A DNA stretch of 64,000 nucleotides from CBDCXF01 sp965223755 (GCA_965223755.1 CBDCXF010000002.1:992001-1056000), one strand, 5' to 3'; counted from the first letter of the stretch, positions 44,573 to 53,453 are shown. A program made the numbers and translations. Notes: a model not told the origin generated them from the sequence alone.

Positions 44573-45346
44573 ATGAACACGGTTGACGTACTGGCGATTG
44601 GAGCTCACCCGGACGATGTTGAGTTGGGGTGTGGCGGGACCCTGGCGCTGCTCGCTGAAGCAGGGCGGAGCGTCGGCCTACTGCACCTTACTCGTGGCGA
44701 GGCTGGCACGCGCGGTTCGGCCGAACAGCGGCAAGCTGAAGCCACTGGCGCCGCCGAGGCTTTGGGAGCTTCTTGTGTCGAGTTTCTCGATTTTGGAGAT
44801 GGGTGCCTGCGCACCGGACCTACTGAAGAAGACGAGCTGATCCAGGTCTTGCGCCGCCTGCGTCCCGAGCTGGTTCTGGCGCCCACGGCTCAAGATCGCC
44901 ATCCCGATCACGGCCGAGCCCATCGCCTGGTGGTCGATGCCTGCTTTTATTCGGGACTGCGCAAACGCGGGTCTGAGCAGGCGCACCGCCCCGCGGCCGT
45001 TTTTTCGTATTTGCAACATGACATTGCCTTGCCGAGTTTCGTTGTCGATGTCTCGGCGGTGTGGGAGCGCAAGATGGCGGCGCTGGATGCTTACGAGAGC
45101 CAGATCTACAAAGGCGGCCCTGCCGAAGGCAAGTCTTCCGAAGACAATACTTCCGACGGCAACCACTCCGATGGAGGTGGCGAGCCGCAGACCAAAATTT
45201 CGTCACCGATGTTTCGAGCCAGCATTGAGGCGCGGGCGCGACATTTCGGTCTGCAAATCGGGGTCGAATACGGGGAGCCCTTTTTTCATGACGGACCGGT
45301 CGCCGTAGCCAATCCCTGGGACTTACTTCCGAGAGGCCTGCGTTGA
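44573..45346 (+). CDS. bshB1: Bacillithiol biosynthesis deacetylase
   Basis: A 257-residue LmbE-family zinc deacetylase that removes acetate from GlcNAc-malate. AIGAHPDDVELGCGGTLALL (10-29) supplies zinc ligands, RGEAGTRGS and APTAQDRHPDHGRAH the remaining active site. Between about residues 182 and 207 is a low-complexity insertion made of three 15-base repeats (KSSED, NTSDG, NHSDG) that other BshB1 proteins lack. The stop overlaps bshA as TTGA. Confidence 0.92.
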   Translation: MNTVDVLAIGAHPDDVELGCGGTLALLAEAGRSVGLLHLTRGEAGTRGSAEQRQAEATGAAEALGASCVEFLDFGDGCLRTGPTEEDELIQVLRRLRPELVLAPTAQDRHPDHGRAHRLVVDACFYSGLRKRGSEQAHRPAAVFSYLQHDIALPSFVVDVSAVWERKMAALDAYESQIYKGGPAEGKSSEDNTSDGNHSDGGGEPQTKISSPMFRASIEARARHFGLQIGVEYGEPFFHDGPVAVANPWDLLPRGLR

Positions 45347-46455
45347 AGATTTTGATCAGTTGTTACCCGACCATGGGCGGGTCGGGAGTGATTGCTACCG
45401 AGCTTGCGATGGCGCTGGCCGCTTCGGGCGATGAAGTCCACGTTGTTAGTTATGCGATGCCTTCGCGGCTCCAGTTGGTCCACCCTAATTTGTTTTTCCA
45501 CCAGGTCGAGGTGCCAAAATATCCACTTTTTGAGTATCCGCCCTACTCTCTCGCTCTGGCGACAGCTATGGTTGAGGTGGTCGAGAACCACGGGGTCGAA
45601 TTGCTGCACGTGCACTACGCCGTCCCCAACGCGGTCTCGGCTTTGTTAGCACGGGGCATTCTGCGCCCCAAGCCGGTCAAGGTGGTGACGACGCTCCATG
45701 GCACCGACATCACTTTGGTCGGCAACGATCCCAACTATTTGCCGACAACCCGCTTCAGCATCGATCGTAGCGACGCCGTAACCGCCGTTTCGCAAGCGTT
45801 GGCAGACGCCACCGAACGGGAGCTCAAGACCACGCGGGCGATTCAAGTCGTCCCCAATTTCATCGATCCAGATCGCTACCGCGATCTCGATCCCGCGAGC
45901 GCCGGCCGCTGGCGACAGGACGACGAGAAGATCCTCATCCACGTATCCAACTTTCGGCCGGTCAAGAGAGTGTGGGACGTGATTCGAGTCTTTCGTGGTG
46001 TCGCAGAGCAGATTCCAGCGAGATTGCTGATGGTGGGCGACGGCCCCGATCGGGCTCGAGCCGAGCGGGAGTGCCGAGACCTCGGCATCTGCGACCGCGT
46101 GGTCTTTCTCGGCAATGTGGGCGGTATCGAAGAAGTGGTATCTGGTGCCGATCTGCTCTTGCTTCCTTCAGCCACCGAGTCGTTTGGTCTCGCCGCGCTC
46201 GAGGGGATGGCCGCAAGTGTGCCCGTTCTCACCACCGCCGTCGGCGGCTTGCCGGAAGTGGTCGAAGATGGCGTGCACGGCTTCTTGCGTCCGGTCGGTG
46301 CGGTGGACGAGATGATTGAAGCTGGCCTGCAGATACTCACCGACCCGGAACTTCAGCAAAGCATGGGAGAAGCCGCTCGCGAACGGGCCGTGACGGAGTT
46401 CCACCAAGATCGAGTGGTCGAAATGTACCGGGATGTCTACCGATCGGTCCTCTAA
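45343..46455 (+). CDS. bshA: N-acetyl-alpha-D-glucosaminyl L-malate synthase
   Basis: A 370-residue GT4 enzyme that makes GlcNAc-malate from UDP-GlcNAc and L-malate, the first step of bacillithiol synthesis. CYPTMGGSGVIATELAMAL (7-25) and the VHYAVPNAVSA and VTTLHGTDITLVG segments are diagnostic for BshA. The donor domain shows VSNFRPVKRVWDVI, LLMVGDGPDR and LPSATESFGLAALEGMA (E-x7-E). Starts at TTG, overlapping bshB1 by 4 bases. Its 3' end overlaps the YigZ gene by 23 bases. Confidence 0.93.
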   Translation: MKILISCYPTMGGSGVIATELAMALAASGDEVHVVSYAMPSRLQLVHPNLFFHQVEVPKYPLFEYPPYSLALATAMVEVVENHGVELLHVHYAVPNAVSALLARGILRPKPVKVVTTLHGTDITLVGNDPNYLPTTRFSIDRSDAVTAVSQALADATERELKTTRAIQVVPNFIDPDRYRDLDPASAGRWRQDDEKILIHVSNFRPVKRVWDVIRVFRGVAEQIPARLLMVGDGPDRARAERECRDLGICDRVVFLGNVGGIEEVVSGADLLLLPSATESFGLAALEGMAASVPVLTTAVGGLPEVVEDGVHGFLRPVGAVDEMIEAGLQILTDPELQQSMGEAARERAVTEFHQDRVVEMYRDVYRSVL

Positions 46456-47047
46456 CTACAGCGTTCCCAAACAAGAAGTCCGCGCTGAAATCGAAGTCCA
46501 GCGCTCCCGATTCCTCGCCATTCTGACTCCGGTATCGACCCTATCTGAAGCTCAAGATTTTCTTGTGGAGACGCGCAAGGAGTTTGCGCGGGCGACGCAC
46601 GTGTGTTGGGCATGGAGCCTGGGTGGCGAGGGCAATGTGCGTTGCTCGGACGACGGGGAGCCTGCGGGGACCGCGGGACGGCCGATGCTTGCGGTTCTCA
46701 CCGGGGCCGGCGTTTCGGACACTGCGGTGGCGGTCGTAAGGTGGTTTGGCGGTACCAAGCTCGGGCGAGGAGGATTGGTGCGCGCTTACACCGCAGCGGT
46801 GCGTCGCGTGCTCGACGGCGCCGAGCTGTTCGAGCATCAAGTGACCGAGACCATCGAGGTCAAAGTGCCGTACTCGCAATGGCAGCGCTTGCTGAGCGCC
46901 CTCGGTCCTGCGGTAACCGTCGAGTTCAGTGAACAGGTGTCGGCAACGTTCGAGTTTGTGGCCGAAGAAGTCGAGGGTGCATTGTCGACAGCACGGGAGC
47001 TCGGCGCCGAGGCCACTTGCTCTGCGCCAACAACTCAAGCCGACTGA
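46433..47047 (+). CDS. YigZ/IMPACT family protein
   Basis: A 204-residue protein with an N-terminal UPF0029 (IMPACT) domain, including SDDGEPAGTAGRPML and VVRWFGGTKLGRGGLVRAY. The C-terminal ferredoxin-like DUF1949 domain follows from about residue 140. The family is linked to translation-related functions in eukaryotes; its bacterial role is unclear. Translationally overlaps the end of bshA. Confidence 0.9.
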   Translation: MSTDRSSNYSVPKQEVRAEIEVQRSRFLAILTPVSTLSEAQDFLVETRKEFARATHVCWAWSLGGEGNVRCSDDGEPAGTAGRPMLAVLTGAGVSDTAVAVVRWFGGTKLGRGGLVRAYTAAVRRVLDGAELFEHQVTETIEVKVPYSQWQRLLSALGPAVTVEFSEQVSATFEFVAEEVEGALSTARELGAEATCSAPTTQAD

Positions 47048-47135
47048 GCATGTGCCTTGTCTGGAAAGGCCGCGGCTACTACACTCGACTGAGGCCGAAG
47101 AGCCCAACTCAGAACTGCGTAAGGAGGTTGTCGGC

Positions 47136-47579
47136 ATGAGCGACCAAGAAACCACCCCGGAACCGGAAGCTACGGAATCGGGAGCCCCGGAGTCAGGCAA
47201 CCAAGAATCGGCGCCCCCGCCTCCTCCGCCGAGTGGTCCATCTTCCGATTCGTCCGGTGATGGCTCGAACAAGGGACTGATGCTGGTTTTGGCGTATTTT
47301 GGGATTTTTGCGGTCATACCACTCCTCGTAGAGAAGGACGATCCGGAAGTTCAGTGGCACGCAAAGAACGGGCTCGTGTGGAGCGGAGCCTGGGTTGCTC
47401 TTTGGATTTTGTTTTCGATGCTGGGGTTTCTGACGGGTGGGGCCAGTTGCATTTTTGCGCCGGTAATATTCCTGCTTGGTGTTGCGATCATGGGTTTGCA
47501 CATTGCAGCCATGATTAAGGCTACGAAAGGCGAGCGGCTCCGCTTGCCAGTCTTGTCGGATTTTGCCGACAAGTTCTAA
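47136..47579 (+). CDS. DUF4870-like membrane protein
   Basis: 147 residues from ATG 47136, which has a perfect AAGGAGGT 7 bases upstream. A low-complexity Pro/Ser/Glu tail (1-45) precedes about three to four hydrophobic helices (47-66, 82-105, 108-130). The block DPEVQWHAKNGLVWSGAW resembles the conserved H/N-containing loop of DUF4870 (Tic20-like) proteins. Function unknown. The next two genes also encode small membrane proteins and are closely spaced. Confidence 0.75.
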   Translation: MSDQETTPEPEATESGAPESGNQESAPPPPPPSGPSSDSSGDGSNKGLMLVLAYFGIFAVIPLLVEKDDPEVQWHAKNGLVWSGAWVALWILFSMLGFLTGGASCIFAPVIFLLGVAIMGLHIAAMIKATKGERLRLPVLSDFADKF

Positions 47580-47594
47580 CGAAGGAACTGGATT

Positions 47595-48257
47595 TTGACA
47601 GACTTATTAGGGAATGCCTGGGAGCGCCGGGGCGAAGTCGGCTTTCTGCAGGGGTTTGTTGAAGCGGTCAAAGACTTTGCCACCGCTCCGGGCAAAACGT
47701 TTGAAGAAAGTCGACGGTCTGGCGATGCGCTGAGCCCGATTCTGTACGCGGTCATTCTCGGCATGATTGGGCAGATCGCGAGCTTTCTGTGGAGTTCGGT
47801 GTTCGGACCGGGTAACTGGGTTCAGTATCTGCCGCCGGAATTCCAGGAGAAGATGGGTGGCTATGTGATGGCGAGCTCAGGCCCGTCGATCCTGTGGCTG
47901 TTCATCGCCCCCTTCGCTCTTGTCATCGGGCTTTTCATCGGCGCGGCGATTCTCCACCTCTGTCTCCTGGTCGTCGGAGGAGTCAAAGACTCCGAGGCCG
48001 GTTTCGAGGGAACGCTGCGCAGCCTCGGCTACGCACAGACAGCCGGGCTGGCTCAACTTATCCCGTTGGTCGGTAGTTTGGTCGCCTTTTTCTGGACTTT
48101 GGTCCTGGTCGTGATCGGCTTTGTGCGCCTACACCGCACCGGCGAAGCGCGGGCCGTAGTGGCTGTCCTTCTGCCGTTGTTGCTCTGTTGCGTTTGCGTC
48201 GTCGTGGTCTTCGCCTTTGGCATTGCGACCGCGGCTTCGGTCTTTGGCGCCTCGTAG
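47595..48257 (+). CDS. Yip1-domain membrane protein
   Basis: 220 residues from a TTG with GAAGGA upstream. An amphipathic N-terminus with APGKTFEESRRSGD (the P-x-x-x-F entry of Yip1 domains) leads into about five membrane helices. Yip1-type proteins in bacteria have no assigned function; some act in envelope or membrane organisation. Confidence 0.75.
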   Translation: MTDLLGNAWERRGEVGFLQGFVEAVKDFATAPGKTFEESRRSGDALSPILYAVILGMIGQIASFLWSSVFGPGNWVQYLPPEFQEKMGGYVMASSGPSILWLFIAPFALVIGLFIGAAILHLCLLVVGGVKDSEAGFEGTLRSLGYAQTAGLAQLIPLVGSLVAFFWTLVLVVIGFVRLHRTGEARAVVAVLLPLLLCCVCVVVVFAFGIATAASVFGAS

Positions 48258-48265
48258 GTAAGCCC

Positions 48266-48652
48266 TTGAGCTCCAACCGCAAGCTCGCCCTCTGGTGGGG
48301 AGGCGTCGCCCTCGCTCTCGTGGTCGCGGCACCGCTTGCGGCGGCTTTGATCGTGGCGTTACCGGGTTGCCCCCTTAAGCAGTTGACGGAGATCCCCTGC
48401 CCGGCATGCGGGTCCGGGCGGGCGATGATGGCCCTGTCCGACGGTGACATGCAGCGGGCATTTGGTCTGAACCCTGCGGCGACCGGTGCAGCGATCTTGT
48501 TCGTCGGTGCGGGCTTGGCGGTGGGAGGCGCGGCAGCCTTCGGCAAAGAACCACCTGGTCTTGGGAGAGAGCTGCCAGTTTGGCTGCGGGTCGCACTCCC
48601 CGCGGCTCTCATGGCCAACTGGGTCTATGTATGGCGAATCGCAGCGATCTAG
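48266..48652 (+). CDS. DUF2752 family membrane protein
   Basis: 128 residues from TTG 48266, preceded by AGGTAAG; the longer frame lies inside the Yip1 gene. The signature LTEIPCPACGSGRAMMAL (two Cys around PxCG-x-xR) with a following hydrophobic helix pair defines DUF2752. Function unknown. Confidence 0.82.
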   Translation: MSSNRKLALWWGGVALALVVAAPLAAALIVALPGCPLKQLTEIPCPACGSGRAMMALSDGDMQRAFGLNPAATGAAILFVGAGLAVGGAAAFGKEPPGLGRELPVWLRVALPAALMANWVYVWRIAAI

Positions 48653-48679
48653 GGCAGAGTTTCAGCTTAAGGCCCCAAT

Positions 48680-49216
48680 ATGAGCGTTGCTGACCAAAGA
48701 CCCACCGCCGACGAGTGCGAGGCGTACTACTTCACCTACATCGACTGTGTCCCCGCCGGAGCGATCGTCGATCGGCTAAGGGAGCAAGCGAGGTCATTTG
48801 CCGACGGCGCCAACCAAATCGGCCCGGAAGCAGGGGACTTGAGCTACGCCCCTGGCAAGTGGACGGTCAAACAGGTGATCGGCCACATGTGGGATACGGA
48901 AGCTGTTTTCGGTTACCGCGCCTTGGCGATCGCACGAGGCGACAACCAGCCGATTCCGGGAATGGACCAAGATCTTTGGATCGATAACGGACCGTTCACA
49001 GACCTCGCTCTGGAGAAAATCTGCCAGGGGTTTTTGGCCCAGCGAAGGGCGTCAATCGCGGCTCTCACAGCCCTCAACGACGAAGCGTGGATTCGCACCG
49101 GAGTAGCTTCGGGGTTTTCCTTTACCGCACGTTCGATCGCTTGGATCCTGGCTGGCCACGAGCTGCATCACCGCAAGATCCTCGCCGAGCGCTACGGGCT
49201 TCGTGCCTTCGCCTGA
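48680..49216 (+). CDS. DinB/STL-family metalloprotein
   Basis: A 178-residue four-helix-bundle protein. The metal-binding histidines are visible in VKQVIGHMWDTE and AGHELHHRKIL (H-x3-H type), with the entry motif YAPGKWTVKQ. The DinB/YfiT superfamily includes the bacillithiol transferase BstA, so with a bsh operon nearby it could be a bacillithiol S-transferase; this is inference. Overlaps yidD by 14 bases. Confidence 0.83.
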   Translation: MSVADQRPTADECEAYYFTYIDCVPAGAIVDRLREQARSFADGANQIGPEAGDLSYAPGKWTVKQVIGHMWDTEAVFGYRALAIARGDNQPIPGMDQDLWIDNGPFTDLALEKICQGFLAQRRASIAALTALNDEAWIRTGVASGFSFTARSIAWILAGHELHHRKILAERYGLRAFA

Positions 49217-49574
49217 GGCGGCCCCCCTGCCCCGTGTTCAGCCCCGTACTCAGCCCCTTAGCCAGCGCCGCATTCGCCGCCGTTGGGTGGTGGCGGTCTT
49301 GATTCTGGCAGTGCTCACCTGGGACGTCACTCGGCGGCCCGAGCGGCAAGTTTCGGCTCGGATTGCCATCGCCACAATTCGCCTCTATCAAGCGACGCTC
49401 TCTCCTTGGATAGGAAAAGCGGGTGTCGCCTGCCGCTTCGATCCGACCTGCAGCCACTATGGAGAGGAAGTGTTCCAACGCCACGGCGCCCTCCGTGGGA
49501 GTTACCTGACGGCGCGCCGGATCGTGCGTTGTGGCCCTTGGACCGCCGCAGGAACCAACGACCCGCCGCCCTAG
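49203..49574 (+). CDS. yidD: YidD-like membrane insertion efficiency factor
   Basis: 123 residues. The core LYQATLSPWIGKAGVACRFD and CSHYGEEVFQRHG with RIVRCGPW is the YidD (UPF0161/haemolytic) signature. Here it has an unusual N-terminal addition of about 45 residues containing a membrane helix (WVVAVLILAVLTW, 28-40). The usual neighbours rpmH-rnpA-yidC are absent. Starts at GTG within the DinB gene. Confidence 0.82.
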   Translation: MPSPEAAPLPRVQPRTQPLSQRRIRRRWVVAVLILAVLTWDVTRRPERQVSARIAIATIRLYQATLSPWIGKAGVACRFDPTCSHYGEEVFQRHGALRGSYLTARRIVRCGPWTAAGTNDPPP

Positions 49575-50813
49575 CTAACGTTCGTTGTTCGGTCTTGAAA
49601 AGAGTCGGCGCAGGCCGGCGTAGCCAAGCGCCGTGACCACCAAAGCCGGCATGGTTGCGCCGAGCGCTCCTGCATAGGTCTGGAAGGCCTGGTAGGCAAG
49701 GGCTCCTACGACCCAAGCGATGATGCCCGCTGGAGCAAGGTTGGACGCCGAGGAGGGGTTGTCCACTCGACGACCCGTGAAGAAGTGCACCAGAGCGATG
49801 GCGACAATGGGAAGCAGCAGAGTCGCGATCCAGACCATGAACCCGGTGTAGCGATCCAAGAGTTGCGGTGACGCCAGACCCAAGGCGGTTCCGACTCCAC
49901 CCATGACCAAAACCGTAAGCCGCTGGGGCGCCGCTGGCCAGAGGTTCTTGGCCGCCAGCGATGAGAGGTAGATGTTGACGAAGTTGGTGGTGATGGTCGA
50001 CAGCGCCATCAGCAAGAGCGCATACACCGGCAAGCCGAGGCCCAGAATCATGTCCGTCGGGCTATTGCCGCCGCCGGCGAGTCCGGCCCCGGCCCCGACC
50101 AGCATCAGCCACGCACTCGACAGAGTGAGGCCAAAGAAAACCGAGCGGCTAGCCATCGACTCCCGCAATTGAAAGCGTGTGTAGTCGGCGAACATCAGAC
50201 TCCAACTGACCTGGTAGCCGGCAATGAGGTCGAGCCCGGAGAGCAGAGGCATGCTGCCGTTCCCCGGCTGAGACAGGGCGGCGCGTCCGGGGCCGCCAAA
50301 CAAACTCGCGGTGAGAGCGATACCCACCAAAACCAACAGTGGTACTGCGATGCGATCGAAGAGAGCCATAGCCCGCGGGCCGAACAGGGCGACGCCAATG
50401 GCCACGGCGCCGACGGCAATGCTCCACAGCGCCTGCGGCCCGCCCGTCAACTGCGCCATTGCTTCAGCCGCGATGACGTTGTTGACTGCGATCCAGGCGA
50501 AATTGGTGATCACCAAGAGCATGGAAATCACCGCTGCACCTTGAATCCCGAAGGGATGGCGCAAAACGACCATCGACGGCAGACCGTAGCGCGGGCCGAG
50601 ACGCGCCAATAGCGCGAGTGGCAAGGTGCCCACCACCATTCCCAAAGCAACGATCACGGCTGACTGGACAAACGAGAATGCGGGAGCCAGCGAGCCTCCA
50701 GTGACCAGCGTTGTGGTGACGATGTTGGCGCCGGCGAAGAGCAGCAGAACGTCGAGAACGGAAGCGGTCCGCTTGGTGCGTGGAACCGGGGCGAGGTTAA
50801 GTCCAGTCTCCAT
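49575..50813 (-). CDS. NCS1-family purine/cytosine permease
   Basis: A 412-residue transporter with about 12 membrane helices. LLFAGANIVTTTLVTGGSLAP and the early ARLGPRYGLPSMVVLRHPFG match the NCS1/CodB pattern, as do FADYTRF and STITTNFVNIYLS later on. It would import a nucleobase, or possibly thiamine precursors or allantoin. No riboswitch is evident upstream; a 7-bp tandem repeat is (50842-50898). Confidence 0.83.
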   Translation of the reverse strand: METGLNLAPVPRTKRTASVLDVLLLFAGANIVTTTLVTGGSLAPAFSFVQSAVIVALGMVVGTLPLALLARLGPRYGLPSMVVLRHPFGIQGAAVISMLLVITNFAWIAVNNVIAAEAMAQLTGGPQALWSIAVGAVAIGVALFGPRAMALFDRIAVPLLVLVGIALTASLFGGPGRAALSQPGNGSMPLLSGLDLIAGYQVSWSLMFADYTRFQLRESMASRSVFFGLTLSSAWLMLVGAGAGLAGGGNSPTDMILGLGLPVYALLLMALSTITTNFVNIYLSSLAAKNLWPAAPQRLTVLVMGGVGTALGLASPQLLDRYTGFMVWIATLLLPIVAIALVHFFTGRRVDNPSSASNLAPAGIIAWVVGALAYQAFQTYAGALGATMPALVVTALGYAGLRRLFSRPNNER

Positions 50814-50841
50814 GGCGGTGATTATGGATTAAGTGCATCGC

Positions 50842-50898
50842 GGGTAGTGGGTAGTGGGTAGTGGGTAGTGGGTAGTGGGGTAGTGAGTAGTGAGTGGG
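50842..50898. repeat. 7-bp tandem repeat (GGGTAGT)n upstream of the permease
   Basis: About five clean copies of GGGTAGT followed by two or three degenerate ones (GGGGTAGT, GAGTAGT, GAGTGGG). It lies between the divergent permease and DUF971 genes, in a position where copy number could alter promoter spacing. Confidence 0.85.
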
Positions 50899-50919
50899 CC
50901 GTGACGCTGATGGGAGAGA

Positions 50920-51267
50920 ATGGTGCCGATGCCAACCAAACTTGTCGAGATCCGCCGGCATCCCGAGACCAAGAGTGCTCGTCTGACTTGGAGCGACGGT
51001 CACGCCGCTGACTTTCCCTACGACTACCTGCGCGGCTATTGCCCTTGCGCAGGGTGCCAAGGACATGGTGCCATGGGCATCAAGTTTCATCCGGTGGGCT
51101 CTTCAGTTGAGCCGCTGACGATCGAGCCGGTCGGCCGCTATGGTCTTTCCTTTCATTGGTCCGACGGCCACGCTACTGGCATCTATCGCTTTGATTTCTT
51201 GCGCCAAATCTGTCCGTGTAGCGAGTGCGTAGCCGAGCGCAAGGAACCCTCCGACTACTCGACGTAA
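50920..51267 (+). CDS. DUF971 (GBBH-like N-terminal) protein
   Basis: A 115-residue protein. SARLTWSDGHAADFPYDYLRG and the Cys-rich CPCAGCQGHG, with the second copy CPCSECVAER, form the DUF971 signature shared with the zinc-binding N-terminal domain of gamma-butyrobetaine hydroxylase and with Mrp-associated proteins. Start is ATG 50920, or 50929. Converges on the sulfatase-like gene with 13 bases of overlap. Confidence 0.87.
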   Translation: MVPMPTKLVEIRRHPETKSARLTWSDGHAADFPYDYLRGYCPCAGCQGHGAMGIKFHPVGSSVEPLTIEPVGRYGLSFHWSDGHATGIYRFDFLRQICPCSECVAERKEPSDYST

Positions 51268-53453
51268 CCGAGAGCTCGAAGGTTCTCAAGCGTTTCTTCA
51301 TCTTGCTCGGCGGTGGCTACCGTCACTTGTCCCGCTGAGCGCTCGACGAAAATTTCTTGCAACCGTCGGTGGTACTCCACCACCGCGACGTGGGATCCCA
51401 AAACGTCGACTTGGTCGCCCGGATCGCGTTGGTTGTCATAGAGAGCAAGAGGATTTCCTTCCACGTCGGTGAGAAGCTTGTAGCGCTCATCCAGAGTAGC
51501 TCGGTATCGATCTTCCAACTCGGTCAAAGTCGGACGGGATGAAGACCGAGCCAGGTCTCTTCCTTGAATCTGCGGTGACGGCGTAACGCCCACCGCGGCG
51601 AGCACGGTCGGCATCAAATCGACGTGCGCGGCCAGATCAGAAACTCGCGAACCCGGAGCATGGGGGGATTGCCCTTGGGGCCAGCGAATGACCATCGGAA
51701 CGCCAAGTTGCTCCGCGTAGAGGCTCTTGCCGTGCTGCCAATCTCCGTGATCCAGAAACTCTTCTCCGTGGTCGGCGGAAACGACGACCAAAGAGTCCTC
51801 GTAGAGTCCTCGTCGCTCTAGGCCGTCCATGAGGCGACCGAAGGCGTCGTCGACTTGGCGGATCTCTGCGTCGTAGAGCTTGAGCAGATCTTGAGTCTCT
51901 CGACGGCGTGCGCGAACCGCTGCGCGAAAGCCTTCCAGCGTGCCGATGGAAGCGTCCTCGACCGGTGAAGAGGGTTCAAAGCCGGGCGCCGGAATGTAGG
52001 GCAGATGCGGATCGGTCAAATGGAGGTAGACGAAGGCTGGCTGGCCAGCGTTGCGGTCGAGCCAACGCAAAGCGACGTCCACCACTCCCTGCGCAGGTTG
52101 GTGGAATTCTTTCGCGCGCCCCTCGGGAAACTGCCGAAAGGTGCTGAAGCCTTGTTCGAGTCCAACCCTGCGCAGGTTGCCGTTGGTGAGAAACGCTGCG
52201 GTCGTGTAGCCGGCATCGTGCAAGATCTCGGGCAAAGTGATCGCGTCGCCCGAGAGGGCGTCGCGTTTGTCGTAGACGCCGTGTCGGTGCAGGAGCTGAC
52301 CGGTCAAGATCGAGGTCACCGATGGGCGAGTCCAAGAGGACTGGGCCACACCACGGTCGTAGGTCACCGCGTCGGCGGCAAAACGGTCGAGTTGGGGTGA
52401 GGTGTCGGCTTCATAGCCATAGGTACTGAGGTGGTCGGCGCGTAAGGTATCAATCACCCACAGAACGACAAGCTGCGGTGGCGTCGCCTCGTTGTCGTCG
52501 ATTTGCGAGAAGTACCCCATCTTCGCGAGTTCTCTGCTCGGCCATTGGATCGTATCGGCGCGGACCAAGGGGTTGCTGAGTTGCGCGCGCGGCTGGCGGC
52601 CCACATTGAGTAATTTGCGCCACCAGGTGCGAGGCCCCTCAACCTCGAGAGTCAAGCGAACGTGCTTGAGATCCTCACCTTCCGGGGTCTCGGCGAGCGC
52701 GACTGGATTTCCGGGGTCAGATTCAAAGCGGGTCGTGACTCCACTGCCGCGCAATCGATCCAAGGAGACCCGCAGTGCCGCTCCACCCGACAGCACCACC
52801 TGGTCGGCCTCAAACGACAGCGGTCTCTTTGCACGCAGGGGAACGCGGACGCGCTGGACACCGCGGAGGTCGAGGGTGTCGGCGGTCGACTCAAGCGCCG
52901 CGTCCGCCACAGAACTCTTGCCTCCGAGGCGAATCGAGTCCCAAGCCGTAGCGAGCCTTCGATCATCCTGTGAACCTGACAGGACTTTCGACGGAGATCG
53001 TGCCCAGCGATAGCGGAGCTCAAGATCGGCAGTCGTCTCGGGAAAGGTCCCGGGAGGCAACGCGACACGGTAGGTGCGCTTCCACGGCAGGAGTCGGACA
53101 GTACGCACGGAGACACCGTCGATGCGAATATCCACTGTTTGTACCGGAGCTCCCCGGTGCAGAAAGGCCTTGCCCGTCAATTCCAGATTTGACTTGTTGG
53201 GTGAAGCTTTGACGCGAACGGTGGACCGGTCACCGATCCCCCAAGTGATGTTGAGGTCGGAGGCGTAGGCCCAACCGTCGCTGAACGTTTGCGCTTGCAG
53301 ATTGATCTCGTCATGGGGGACGTATCCATCGCGGCGAGCGTCAACAATGAGGTCTGCGAGAGGAACCTCTGCATCTGACGCCAACATCGGCGTCAATGAA
53401 ACACCAGACATCAGCAAGGTGCCTACAGCCAAAGAGCGCGGAAGTATGGACAT
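51255..53453 (-). CDS. Secreted sulfatase-fold protein with N-terminal beta domain
   Basis: A 732-residue protein with a signal peptide (1-25), a long beta-rich N-terminal region (about 26-320) and an alkaline-phosphatase-superfamily domain starting at LVVLWVIDTLRADHLSTYGY. The nucleophile site reads QSSWTRPSVTSILTG: again Thr where sulfatases carry Cys or Ser. Metal ligands DHGEEFLDHGDWQHG are present. Similar in catalytic motif to the protein at 25.4 kb but with a soluble, not polytopic, N-terminus. Confidence 0.83.
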   Translation of the reverse strand: MSILPRSLAVGTLLMSGVSLTPMLASDAEVPLADLIVDARRDGYVPHDEINLQAQTFSDGWAYASDLNITWGIGDRSTVRVKASPNKSNLELTGKAFLHRGAPVQTVDIRIDGVSVRTVRLLPWKRTYRVALPPGTFPETTADLELRYRWARSPSKVLSGSQDDRRLATAWDSIRLGGKSSVADAALESTADTLDLRGVQRVRVPLRAKRPLSFEADQVVLSGGAALRVSLDRLRGSGVTTRFESDPGNPVALAETPEGEDLKHVRLTLEVEGPRTWWRKLLNVGRQPRAQLSNPLVRADTIQWPSRELAKMGYFSQIDDNEATPPQLVVLWVIDTLRADHLSTYGYEADTSPQLDRFAADAVTYDRGVAQSSWTRPSVTSILTGQLLHRHGVYDKRDALSGDAITLPEILHDAGYTTAAFLTNGNLRRVGLEQGFSTFRQFPEGRAKEFHQPAQGVVDVALRWLDRNAGQPAFVYLHLTDPHLPYIPAPGFEPSSPVEDASIGTLEGFRAAVRARRRETQDLLKLYDAEIRQVDDAFGRLMDGLERRGLYEDSLVVVSADHGEEFLDHGDWQHGKSLYAEQLGVPMVIRWPQGQSPHAPGSRVSDLAAHVDLMPTVLAAVGVTPSPQIQGRDLARSSSRPTLTELEDRYRATLDERYKLLTDVEGNPLALYDNQRDPGDQVDVLGSHVAVVEYHRRLQEIFVERSAGQVTVATAEQDEETLENLRALGYVE

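Noticed and set aside
50842..50898. CRISPR array
   Set aside because: The units are 7 bp with no spacers, so this is a simple tandem repeat. No other CRISPR-like spacing was seen in the window.
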